Under the pieces are notes generated by a model that was given only the letters and a program-made list of their open reading frames with translations, had not been told where the DNA came from and ran no database searches. From Virgibacillus phasianinus (GTDB lineage: Bacteria; Bacillota; Bacilli; Bacillales; Amphibacillaceae): a DNA stretch of 64,000 nt. The stretch covers positions 1,302,001-1,366,000 of the forward strand of contig NZ_CP022315.1 in NCBI RefSeq assembly GCF_002216775.1, given 5' to 3'. The position numbers were made by a program, and so were the translations under genes. This document shows positions 8,115 through 16,301 of the stretch, in pieces. The stretch's first letter is position 1. Every line of letters begins with the position of its first letter.

Positions 8115-9470
8115 CTACGGGAATATCTTCCCTGGATTCAATAGCCCCTTCGGATCCAGCAATTGTTTTATCCCTTTCATAATCCCGACAGCTGCTCCGT
8201 GCTCAGTGTTTTGGAATTTCATCTTGCCAAGCCCAACGCCGTGCTCTCCCGTGCAAGTGCCTCCTACTTCAATTGCGCGTCTTGCGAGGGCCTCATTTGT
8301 ATACTCAGCCTTTTCCTGTTCACCGGGATTACTCGGATCAAAAACCACGATTGTGTGGAAGTTGCCATCCCCAACATGTCCGAGGATCCCGCCTTCTAAT
8401 CCGCTTTGTTCAATAAGTTCGCGTGCATAGACAACCAGTTCTGGAAGGTGAGAGATTGGTACGCAGACATCTGCACCAGTATCTTTCATCCCTTTTACAT
8501 GGCTGTACGCATATGATAGCTCATGACGTGCTTTCCACAATTCTTTTTGATCTCTCGAGTCACTTGCTGCCTTCCAGTCTTGACAGCCTAGGTCGTACAT
8601 TAAGTCTTTTGCAAGTTTTATTTCTTCTTCAACAGCAGAATTCAAGCCAGCAAATTCAAAAAACAGAGAGTGCTTCACAGGGTAATCGTATCCGCCATAC
8701 ATGTTTACTTGTGAAACACTTTGCGCATCAACTAATTCCATGCGCATTACTGGTATTCCACTTAATAAAACAGCCTGGGCCGCCTTGGCACAGTTTTCAG
8801 GAGAATCAAAGGTGCATCGCGCTGCCATTGTATATTCAGGGATTCCGTGAAGGCGCAATGTTACTTTTGTTATAATTCCGAGCGTACCTTCCGAACCGGC
8901 GAATAAACTTGTTAAATTATACCCGGAGGAAGATTTCTTGGCGTGTGATCCGGTGTGGATAACGGTGCCATCAGCTAAAACTACTTCTAAATCCAGTAGC
9001 TGGTCGCGCATGGAACCATAACGCACAGCTGTAGTACCACTTGCGTTTGTCGCAACCATACCTCCAATCGTAGCATCGGCGCCAGGATCAATTGGAAACA
9101 TTAACCCATGACGATTTACAAGTTTATTTAATTGTAAACGGGTAAGTCCCGGCTGAACGGTAATTGTCAGATCATCCGGTGAGAAGTCTACTACATCGTT
9201 CATATTCTCAAAGTTAAGTGTGATGCCCCTATGAACGGGAATTGCTTGCCCTTCAAGTCCTGACCCTGCACCAAATGCTGTAACAGGAACATGATGCTCC
9301 CGTGCTATTTCTATTATTTTGATAATATCATTTTTACAATCGGGAAAGCAGACCACCTCTGGTTCAATAGCCTTGTGTGGCGATTCATCATGGCTATGCC
9401 GGTATAATTCAGTTTCGTTTTGACTGACCTTATTGCTGCCGATTGCCTCGATTAGTTGTTTAATATACAT
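8115..9470 (-). CDS. FAD-linked oxidase, GlcD / D-lactate dehydrogenase type
   Basis: 451 residues of the vanillyl-alcohol-oxidase fold. The FAD-binding PCMH domain shows FGAGSGLEGQ and PGADATIGGMVATNASGTTA, and the C-terminal FAD-oxidase C domain shows ILGHVGDGNFHT and GGTCTGEHGVGLGK, ending LLNPGKIF. Such enzymes oxidise 2-hydroxy acids (glycolate, D-lactate, D-2-hydroxyglutarate) and pass electrons to the membrane or an acceptor. It is the last gene of a minus-strand run with a YjiH-type transporter, an aminotransferase and a TyrR-like regulator, 25 bp after the transporter. The exact 2-hydroxy acid cannot be read from sequence. Confidence 0.9.
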   Translation of the reverse strand: MYIKQLIEAIGSNKVSQNETELYRHSHDESPHKAIEPEVVCFPDCKNDIIKIIEIAREHHVPVTAFGAGSGLEGQAIPVHRGITLNFENMNDVVDFSPDDLTITVQPGLTRLQLNKLVNRHGLMFPIDPGADATIGGMVATNASGTTAVRYGSMRDQLLDLEVVLADGTVIHTGSHAKKSSSGYNLTSLFAGSEGTLGIITKVTLRLHGIPEYTMAARCTFDSPENCAKAAQAVLLSGIPVMRMELVDAQSVSQVNMYGGYDYPVKHSLFFEFAGLNSAVEEEIKLAKDLMYDLGCQDWKAASDSRDQKELWKARHELSYAYSHVKGMKDTGADVCVPISHLPELVVYARELIEQSGLEGGILGHVGDGNFHTIVVFDPSNPGEQEKAEYTNEALARRAIEVGGTCTGEHGVGLGKMKFQNTEHGAAVGIMKGIKQLLDPKGLLNPGKIFP

Positions 9471-9495
9471 GCAATACCCCCGTTAGAAAACAGCC

Positions 9496-10869
9496 TTAGA
9501 AAATGAGATGTGCCATTAATGCGATAATTGGTAAGGAAATTAATGTGCGCTCAAGGAATACAAGGAACAAGCGTCCAACACCAACGGGAATTTTTGAAAT
9601 AATGAGCAGTGTGCCCATTTCGGTCAGATAAATGATTTGCACAAGTGATAATGCAGCAATTACAAATCTGGTTATTTCAGCATCTATTCCGGTAGCCAAA
9701 ACAGCGGGTATAAACATGTCAATAAACCCTACTATCGTCGCGGGTGCTGCTTCAGCTGCTTCCGGTATTTGCAGCAACTGTAACAATGGAATCATTGGTC
9801 TGGAAATGATGTCAAAGAATGGAGTAAACTCAGCAATGATAAGTGCGATTGTCCCAATTGCCATAACTTGTGGCATTAGAACAAAAATAATCCCAAGAAA
9901 GACATCACTGCCTTGCTTCATTTGATCTTTAAAAGATCCAGCTTTTTTTGCTCTGGAAATTGCTTGTTTAAGGCCCCATTTAAATTTTGAGACCCCTTCA
10001 GGAAGATTCTCATTATAAGTGTTTTCCTTCATATACGTGTCTGGTATTCTGGATAGTGGTGGTATTCTTGGAACGATAACAGCACTAACCACGCCAGCAA
10101 TACAAATGGTCAAGTATAATAGGGGAAACAAATGGTCAATGTTTAGCATTCCGGCAATTACTAGACAAAATGGGAGGGACACGGATGAAAAACATGTAGC
10201 GATTGCTGCAGCTTCACGGCCTGAATAGAATCCGTCCTGATGCTGTTCCCGAGTAATTACTACACCAACATTTACATTGCCAACCCATGATGCTAATAAA
10301 TCAATAGCCGAACGTCCGGGTAAGGTGAACAGTGGTCTGATTACACTTCTGAACAAGGTACCGAAAAACTCCATAGCGCCAAAGTTAATCAGATAAGGCA
10401 TTAAAAATGATGCAACCAAGAACCAGACAATTAAAGTGGTGAGTAAGCCGAACATTACTTGCCCGGTAGCTTCTGAACTAATCACATTCAAACCAACATG
10501 ATAAAAGGTCATGAATGCAAAGATGGTTCCGAGTACACGAGTAATTGTCCAGAACAAAGAGACATGAAACAATGAATTTAATAATTTCGAATTTAAAATT
10601 GCTTTCGGTTTAAATAAAGTTGTAACGACTGTGAGTACGCCCGAAATTAAAATGACGTATGTTACAATTACTGGGAGAACGCCGGTTAATAAATCTATAA
10701 GATATTCTGTAATAATTCCTAATGGGATGTTAAAAGTTCCATTATCATAAACTGGAAATAGAAAGATAAATACGCCAAACAGGGAAGGGATTAGAAATTT
10801 CATTAATCCCTTTGTATCAATTCCCTTGTTTAATTGACTCTCCCTTACTTGCTCCAAATTACTGCTCAT
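9496..10869 (-). CDS. YjiH family transporter (nucleoside-recognition/Gate domains)
   Basis: 457 residues with about ten to eleven hydrophobic helices, matching the YjiH family, membrane proteins with Gate (nucleoside recognition) domains. The segment PGRSAIDLLASWVGNVNVG and the mirrored ATIVGFIDMFIPAVLA mark the two Gate halves. A transport role is likely but no substrate is established. Here it sits between an aminotransferase and a GlcD-type oxidase, so uptake of the amino or hydroxy acid that these enzymes use is a reasonable inference. Start ATG has GGGGGC upstream. Confidence 0.82.
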   Translation of the reverse strand: MSSNLEQVRESQLNKGIDTKGLMKFLIPSLFGVFIFLFPVYDNGTFNIPLGIITEYLIDLLTGVLPVIVTYVILISGVLTVVTTLFKPKAILNSKLLNSLFHVSLFWTITRVLGTIFAFMTFYHVGLNVISSEATGQVMFGLLTTLIVWFLVASFLMPYLINFGAMEFFGTLFRSVIRPLFTLPGRSAIDLLASWVGNVNVGVVITREQHQDGFYSGREAAAIATCFSSVSLPFCLVIAGMLNIDHLFPLLYLTICIAGVVSAVIVPRIPPLSRIPDTYMKENTYNENLPEGVSKFKWGLKQAISRAKKAGSFKDQMKQGSDVFLGIIFVLMPQVMAIGTIALIIAEFTPFFDIISRPMIPLLQLLQIPEAAEAAPATIVGFIDMFIPAVLATGIDAEITRFVIAALSLVQIIYLTEMGTLLIISKIPVGVGRLFLVFLERTLISLPIIALMAHLIF

Positions 10870-10950
10870 TCATAAGCCCCCTTGTTTTAAAGAAAATATA
10901 AAAATTTGATTGGTGTAAAGTATAAAAAAGTCTAATGCTTTCTTATATCG

Positions 10951-12255
10951 TTATAACGATGAAAAAACTTCTTCGAGTACATCTAAACCGTGGTCAATTT
11001 GTTCCTTGGTAACGGTTAAAGGCGGGATCATTCTGATTACTTCCCCCGCATTTCCACAAAGGTAAAATAAAACTCCTTTTTCCAAACAGCCATTTAATAC
11101 CTTCATTACAGTATCACCGTCCGGTTCTCCAGTTTCTGGGTCTTTGAGTGCGATTCCAATCATTAAACCTACACCGCGAACGTCATCAATTACTGGATAT
11201 TTCTTCTTGATCTTTGCCAATCGCTCTAGTGCATATTCTCCAGTTAAATTAGCATTCTTAAGCAGTTCTTCTTCCTTCATCACGGATAGAGATGCACGGG
11301 CTGCAGCACAAGCCATGGGATTTCCTCCAAAAGTAGTGCCGTGTGCACCTAATGGCCATTGATCCATTAGTTCCTTAGAAGCTATTGTTGCACTAAGTGG
11401 CAGGCCTGCCGCTATCCCTTTAGCGACTGCCATAATATCGGGTTTAACATCGAATGTCTGGGCGGCGAACCAGTTACCTGTTCGTCCAAATCCTGTTTGA
11501 ACTTCATCGAATATAAGCAATATATCATGGCGGTCGCATATCTCCCGAACCTTCGCAAGCCATGCCTTAGGAGGGATAATATATCCGCCCTCACCAAGTA
11601 TTGGTTCTAAAATCATGCAGGAAATCTCTTCTGGATCAACTTGATGCTTAAATAAACTTTCGGCATCCTTCTCTAGCCTGTCCGGAAAAAACTCCTCAGG
11701 GTTCATGTCATTTGGGCAATCTTCCGGATGGGCGTAGGGGAGCTGGTATGTCAGCCATGATGGTTGTTGATGTTTACGGTACTTGCTCTTTGATGTTGAG
11801 ACACTTAGCGCGCCGATCGAACGTCCATGAAAGCATCCTATAAAGGAAACGACATAGGGGCGTTTTTTCACATATTTGGCTAGTTTAATTGCCCCCTCAA
11901 TCGCTTCTGTTCCGCTATTCGCAAAGAAGAAGTTATCCAATTTAGGCGGCAGAATAGATTGCAGTTCCTCAGCCAGTTTTAAAATGGATTCGTAGATAAT
12001 CACACCTGATGGACCATGTACTAAATGATCTGCACTGTCCTTGATTGCCTGTACTACTTTTGGATGCCTGTGGCCAACGTTCTCAACCGCGATGCCCGAG
12101 GTGAAATCAAGGTATGTATTTCCGTCTGCACCGTAGTAATAACAACCTTCCGCTTTTACAACAGGCAGATTGGGGTGGTCTTTTGCCATGCTTGGTGCAA
12201 GAAAATTACCAATTGAATCAACTAAATCCTGCCATTTACGTTCTGTTTGTTCCAT
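10951..12255 (-). CDS. Class III aminotransferase (GabT-like)
   Basis: 434 residues, PLP-dependent fold type I. Visible are [17 protein letters not shown], the [14 protein letters not shown] segment, [13 protein letters not shown] with the PLP-contacting Asp, and the Schiff-base lysine in [15 protein letters not shown], then [15 protein letters not shown]. The class covers 4-aminobutyrate, ornithine, diaminobutyrate and other omega-amino acids; the substrate is not determined by these motifs. It starts 18 bp downstream of the regulator's stop and is followed at 80 bp by the YjiH-type transporter. It likely feeds the GlcD-type oxidase in the same unit. Confidence 0.9.
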   Translation of the reverse strand: MEQTERKWQDLVDSIGNFLAPSMAKDHPNLPVVKAEGCYYYGADGNTYLDFTSGIAVENVGHRHPKVVQAIKDSADHLVHGPSGVIIYESILKLAEELQSILPPKLDNFFFANSGTEAIEGAIKLAKYVKKRPYVVSFIGCFHGRSIGALSVSTSKSKYRKHQQPSWLTYQLPYAHPEDCPNDMNPEEFFPDRLEKDAESLFKHQVDPEEISCMILEPILGEGGYIIPPKAWLAKVREICDRHDILLIFDEVQTGFGRTGNWFAAQTFDVKPDIMAVAKGIAAGLPLSATIASKELMDQWPLGAHGTTFGGNPMACAAARASLSVMKEEELLKNANLTGEYALERLAKIKKKYPVIDDVRGVGLMIGIALKDPETGEPDGDTVMKVLNGCLEKGVLFYLCGNAGEVIRMIPPLTVTKEQIDHGLDVLEEVFSSL

Positions 12256-12273
12256 TTAAAAATCCCCCTGTAG

Positions 12274-13605
12274 CTATTTATTTGCATATTTTTTTAGTTT
12301 GCGCACTACCGATGGCTGACTTATCCCTAAAACTTTTGCCATTTCAATAGTAGTTTTATAGCGCTTTTGGGCACTCAGCAAAACCTTTTCCTCTACCTTA
12401 TCCAGAATGGCAGGTAATGTTCGACCATCAATTACGAATGTGTCCAGACCGGAATCGTTTCTGCGGTATTCAACAGGTAAATCATCGTTGGTTATGATAT
12501 CTGTTTCATTTTGGACGATTAACCGTTCCACCACATTCTTAATTTCCAAATGATTTCCACCCCATTCCATATGGAGCAATTCGTGAAATAAGCTATCAGA
12601 AAGTATTTTATTGACCTGATACGCTGCAGTGTATCGATCAACGTATTTCTCAATGATTTTGCTTAAGTCCTCTAATCGTTCCCGTAATGGTTTGATGTGG
12701 ATGGGAACCACGTGTAAAAAGTAAAATAGGTCTTCTCTAAATCGTTTGTTTGCTGTTAAATCATCTAACCCGCGTTCCGTCGAGCTGACAATTCTAAAAT
12801 TGCCATTTGTCTGCTGTAATGATTTTAGGAGAATGGTCTGGCTGGCCAATGAAAGTTCATCCACTCCTTGCAGATACAGGGTCCCGGACTGTGCCATTTG
12901 AAGAAACCCTATTTTTTCAGGTGTGCCTGTCTTTGCTCCTCCGACTAGTTCATTTTCAAAAATGGCGTCAGGAATGGTGGCGCAATTAACCTCAATAAAT
13001 GGCCCGTTTTGCCTTAAGCTTTGCTTGTGAATCAGCTTGGCAATCGTGGATTTGCCAACGCCAATTTCTCCCTGTATCGTCACCGCCACATTAAGCGGGG
13101 CAATTTTGTTAACCGTTTTTAAGATTTGTTTCATCGACTTACTCTCGGAAATAATCCCCTTAACAGTTAAGCTTTCTTCCCGCAGTAAAGCTAGTTCGCC
13201 TTTGACAGCAGACATTTCGCCTTCTAGCTCGTTTAAGTATTCCTGCAGGGTAAATAACTCCGACACCTCGTAAGAATAACTGATCACGAATTCCACTTCA
13301 TTAATCTCATTGAACAGCGGAATACCAGTAATAAGTACTTTTTTTCCATTTGTAGTGGTTTGGACAATGACCACTTTCTTTTTCTGTTTTAAAACTAATG
13401 GTGTGATGGCTGGTGAAAAAATGCCCTTTTCTTCTAATTCATATACCGATTGTCCCAATAAATCTTTTGCTGGCAGGTCGTAATTGCATCCGCTAATTTG
13501 AGTAACCTTAATAATTTTCCCATCTCGACTCGTTACAATAATATCTTCATCATACGAATCAATAATTTCCTCTTCCGCATTTGGAAGCAGGTATAAGTTT
13601 TGCAC
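12274..13605 (-). CDS. TyrR-like PAS/AAA+ regulator with degenerate ATPase and no GAFTGA
   Basis: 443 residues: PAS sensor (about 12-115), coiled linker (120-145), AAA+ domain (about 150-380) and TyrR-type helix-turn-helix (about 404-440, TIEMAKVLGISQPSVVRKL). Walker A is GEIGVGKST (179-187) and the RFREDLFYFLHVVPI block is normal. However, the sigma-54 contact loop GAFTGA is replaced (VGGAKTGTPEKIGF, 221-234), and Walker B reads LYLQGVDEL instead of L-LDE-, so the acidic pair is lost. It is therefore unlikely to activate sigma-54 polymerase; like TyrR it may control sigma-A promoters. No -24/-12 site was seen upstream of the following genes. The start is GTG. Confidence 0.85.
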   Translation of the reverse strand: MQNLYLLPNAEEEIIDSYDEDIIVTSRDGKIIKVTQISGCNYDLPAKDLLGQSVYELEEKGIFSPAITPLVLKQKKKVVIVQTTTNGKKVLITGIPLFNEINEVEFVISYSYEVSELFTLQEYLNELEGEMSAVKGELALLREESLTVKGIISESKSMKQILKTVNKIAPLNVAVTIQGEIGVGKSTIAKLIHKQSLRQNGPFIEVNCATIPDAIFENELVGGAKTGTPEKIGFLQMAQSGTLYLQGVDELSLASQTILLKSLQQTNGNFRIVSSTERGLDDLTANKRFREDLFYFLHVVPIHIKPLRERLEDLSKIIEKYVDRYTAAYQVNKILSDSLFHELLHMEWGGNHLEIKNVVERLIVQNETDIITNDDLPVEYRRNDSGLDTFVIDGRTLPAILDKVEEKVLLSAQKRYKTTIEMAKVLGISQPSVVRKLKKYANK

Positions 13606-13662
13606 AAGAGTTCACATCCCTTTAGCACTTTCAATTCATATTCAAATAATTATTTATTTTTG

Positions 13663-13682
13663 TATAATGAGTATACATTATA
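13663..13682. promoter_or_regulatory. Palindrome TATAATG-N6-CATTATA, candidate TyrR-like operator
   Basis: Perfect 7-bp arms (13663-13669 and 13676-13682) with a six-base spacer, 58 bp upstream of the regulator start. TyrR boxes have the form TGTAAA-N6-TTTACA, so the spacing agrees with the protein's TyrR-type DNA-binding domain. It could allow autoregulation of the 8.1-13.6 kb unit. Confidence 0.45.
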
Positions 13683-13774
13683 GTATTTTGACATGCAAGA
13701 TTAGTTTATATTTTCAGTTATTTATAATGCATGGTAGGATGAGTGTAAATTAAGATCCGACTGGAGGAACGCAC

Positions 13775-14350
13775 ATGTTAATTGGAAATGTTTTTACTGA
13801 AATTCCAATCCTGGAGACGGAGCACTATATATTAAAAGGATTGAAAATAAACGATACAGCGGAATTATTTGCTTTTATGCATGATAAAGAAACAATGAAG
13901 TATATTACACCACACCCTGTCTGTACAATCGATGAAATGAAAGACAAGGTACATGGGCAGCTGAAACGTTACGAATGGCGGAAAGAAATCCCCTGGGTAA
14001 TCGTAAATAAAAGTAATGAGGAGCTTATTGGACAATTTAGTTTGCATAAGCTAAATATGTGGCATAAAAAGGCGGAAATGGGCGTCACAATTAAAAAAGA
14101 GTACCAAGCTAAAGGGGTGATGACTGAGATACTCGAGCAAATCCTTGCTTTCGGTTTTGAAACGCTTGGATTAAATCGGATTGTTGGCGATATTTTTGCG
14201 GGAAACATGGGCTCAGAAAAGCTTTTAAGGAACTATGGATTTATGAAAGAGGGAGTTCTAAGGCAAACGGATTTTGACGGGGAAAATTATCATGATACGG
14301 TTGTGTATTCAATGATGAAGGAGGAATATAAGGGATCCCTTAAAGCTTAA
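13775..14350 (+). CDS. GNAT family N-acetyltransferase (RimJ/RimL type)
   Basis: 191 residues with the ribosomal-protein-acetyltransferase-like GNAT fold: IPILETEHYILKGLKIND at the N-terminus, then the acetyl-CoA loop region GVTIKKEYQAKGVMTEILE and the C-terminal motif LNRIVGDIFAGNMGSEKLL-NYGF. It would transfer acetyl from acetyl-CoA to an amine; the substrate is unknown. The start ATG follows CTGGAGGAAC. It is divergent from the TyrR-like regulator and followed, after 90 bp, by the repeat protein gene. Confidence 0.88.
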   Translation: MLIGNVFTEIPILETEHYILKGLKINDTAELFAFMHDKETMKYITPHPVCTIDEMKDKVHGQLKRYEWRKEIPWVIVNKSNEELIGQFSLHKLNMWHKKAEMGVTIKKEYQAKGVMTEILEQILAFGFETLGLNRIVGDIFAGNMGSEKLLRNYGFMKEGVLRQTDFDGENYHDTVVYSMMKEEYKGSLKA

Positions 14351-14443
14351 ATACCATAAAATTTTGTATCATTTAATTGCTGGATTTGGGAAAAGCTATG
14401 TACTAGAAATTAGTATACTTACATCAGGAAGGAAGTTTACAAC

Positions 14444-15205
14444 ATGAAAAAAACTTTATTTATCGTGTTAACACTGGTGTTAACACTGGTAGTCTGCACA
14501 CCCGCCGTATTTGCAACAGTTGACGAAGATCATGCGGACAAATATGGGCCGGACAGCGGCATGATTAAGTACAAGAATCGAGAAAATACCGGGATCTATA
14601 AACATAAGGCCTTAATCATGATGCAGGCGAAGGAGTTAGGAATTAAAACGGAAGGAAAGGACCTTCGTACAATTGCCGAGGAAGTGTCGGAAACAAAAGT
14701 AAAGAAGGTCGCAAACGAATTGGGTATTGATACGAAGGATAAAACCATTCAAGAGATTGCGAATGAAATACATCATGCAAAAGTAATGGAAAAAGCGAAT
14801 GAACTTGGAATTAAAACCAAAGGGAAGGACCCTAAAGCACTAGCAAAAGAAGTTTATGAAACAATGTTAAAACAACAGGCAGATGAGCTAGGAATCCAGG
14901 CCGAGGGTAAGGAATTTAAGCAATTAAGGAAAGAAGTATTTGACAGAAAGATTAAAAATGAAGCAGATGCATTAGGTATTGAAACAAAAGGTAAAAACAC
15001 ACATGAATTAATGAAAGAGATCCATAAAAAGAAAACTTTTCAATCTGCCGAGAGATTAGGAATTGATACAAAAAACAAAAATACCAAACAACTTTTTGAC
15101 GAAATAATTACCAACCATTATCAACGGGCAAAGGAACTTAAGCTCTTCCCATTTGATGATCGGAGGAATAAGATGCACCTTGGCTACCATGGAAGCAACT
15201 GGTGA
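14444..15205 (+). CDS. Secreted protein with six 28-residue repeats
   Basis: 253 residues. A signal peptide (MKKTLFIVLTLVLTLVVC, cleavage near VFA-TV) is followed by a ~35-residue linker and then six tandem repeats of 28 residues covering about 62-228, with a partial seventh. The consensus is A-x-E-L-G-I-x-T-K-G-K-x(4)-L-x-x-E-I-x(7)-K, which looks like a helix-turn-helix unit reminiscent of SAP or Rho-N motifs. The C-terminus is short and His/Gly-containing. I do not recognise the family; a secreted or wall-associated binding role is inferred. Within the signal-peptide codons the 12-mer GTGTTAACACTG is tandemly duplicated (14465-14488). A strong terminator follows. Confidence 0.8.
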   Translation: MKKTLFIVLTLVLTLVVCTPAVFATVDEDHADKYGPDSGMIKYKNRENTGIYKHKALIMMQAKELGIKTEGKDLRTIAEEVSETKVKKVANELGIDTKDKTIQEIANEIHHAKVMEKANELGIKTKGKDPKALAKEVYETMLKQQADELGIQAEGKEFKQLRKEVFDRKIKNEADALGIETKGKNTHELMKEIHKKKTFQSAERLGIDTKNKNTKQLFDEIITNHYQRAKELKLFPFDDRRNKMHLGYHGSNW

Positions 15206-15206
15206 T

Positions 15207-15246
15207 AATAATACCCCCGGGCAACATGTCCGGGGGTATTATTATT
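15207..15246. terminator. Bidirectional terminator
   Basis: Perfect 14-bp stem AATAATACCCCCGG (15207-15220) with CCGGGGGTATTATT (15230-15243), between the convergent repeat-protein and TetR genes. T-rich on both strands. Confidence 0.9.
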
Positions 15247-15247
15247 T

Positions 15248-16138
15248 TCAACCTTCATCGATATGATTAATTAATGCCCAAATTAATTTAGAAACGGTTC
15301 TAACCTCATGTTCATATTCTGAGTGATTAAACCCGTGTTCCAGTGACATAAGTACGCTTTCCAATAAAAAGGCTCGTGGTTTATCTGCCTCTAGTTCCAT
15401 TAGCAGAAACTGAATATAATTAGCCTTTTTGGTTTCTTTGTGGTCAATTTTTTCAGCAAGATCCTTCAGTTGGGCGAATGCCTTACTTTTTATTTCAGAA
15501 ACATCCATTGCGTAAGAATCAGTAGCCTGATCAAGCCAATTTTCCGGAAAAAAGACTTCCTCACTTTGCATTTGTTCCTGAATAATAGCTTTTACCCTGG
15601 AAAGTGCATATTGAATAACCTTTTCCGTTTGGACTTTCTTTGATGAGCCAAGCTTCCAGACTTGTATGACGTGGTGAATGATACTGACAAGTATGACGGC
15701 ATGGTCGAGTGTGTATCGTTTAGCGTCTGGCGGATATATGTCCGAAAGCCGCTTGGTAATCCACTTTAGTTCCCCGATGTGCTGTTCCTTCATGAAAGCC
15801 TTCAGCCCCATGTCATCTGAGAAAGAAACAGTTTCAAAAACGGCTAATAAATGGTGTTGGCGATTCATGTTCATGCGCACAGCTAATTGATCAATAAAAA
15901 CATCCTCGTTGTTGTTTTCTTTTCCCTTAGCTAACTCTCTCCGTTTTTGATCGATCTCTTGTTTGACGAATTCCAAAATTGCCAGCAAGCATTCATTTTT
16001 GGAATCAAAATGATTATAGAAAGTCCCCTTTGCAATTTGGGCGTGATCAAGTATATCCTGAATCGACGTCAATGCGAATCCTTTTTCAATAAATAACTGG
16101 TGTGCAGCATCGATTATTTGTTTCTTTTTTGTATTCAT
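15248..16138 (-). CDS. TetR family regulator
   Basis: 296 residues. The N-terminal TetR helix-turn-helix is clear (TSIQDILDHAQIAKGTFYNH, residues about 25-44); the long C-terminal ligand domain is of the type found with multidrug exporters. It is divergent from the DHA2 exporter at 16302, which it most likely represses. The start ATG follows AAAAGGTGGAAAT. The shared 160-bp region is AT-rich; a loosely symmetric TAGTCTAT/ATGGACATA pair near 16160-16185 could be the operator but is not convincing. Confidence 0.85.
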   Translation of the reverse strand: MNTKKKQIIDAAHQLFIEKGFALTSIQDILDHAQIAKGTFYNHFDSKNECLLAILEFVKQEIDQKRRELAKGKENNNEDVFIDQLAVRMNMNRQHHLLAVFETVSFSDDMGLKAFMKEQHIGELKWITKRLSDIYPPDAKRYTLDHAVILVSIIHHVIQVWKLGSSKKVQTEKVIQYALSRVKAIIQEQMQSEEVFFPENWLDQATDSYAMDVSEIKSKAFAQLKDLAEKIDHKETKKANYIQFLLMELEADKPRAFLLESVLMSLEHGFNHSEYEHEVRTVSKLIWALINHIDEG

Positions 16139-16301
16139 ATTTCCACCTTTTGTAACTGTAGTCTATTTTTATTATATGGACATAACCGCATTATATCAAC
16201 CATTTAAAACTTATTTAATTTTTATGTTGCATTTTTTGTACTATCGGTATAGAATACTTGAGTGGTTAATAAATTTTAAATGCGAAAGTAGGTCTGATAA
16301 C

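Noticed and set aside
8062-8430. Plus-strand frames within the GlcD-type oxidase gene.
   Set aside because: They are antisense shadows with no ribosome site and composition unlike real proteins.
12256-12300. Sigma-54 (-24/-12) promoter before the aminotransferase.
   Set aside because: No TGGCAC-N5-TTGCW-like sequence in the short gap, and the regulator lacks GAFTGA.
16145-16190. TetR operator between the TetR and MFS genes.
   Set aside because: Only a loose TAGTCTAT/ATGGACATA symmetry was found; not strong enough to list as a site.
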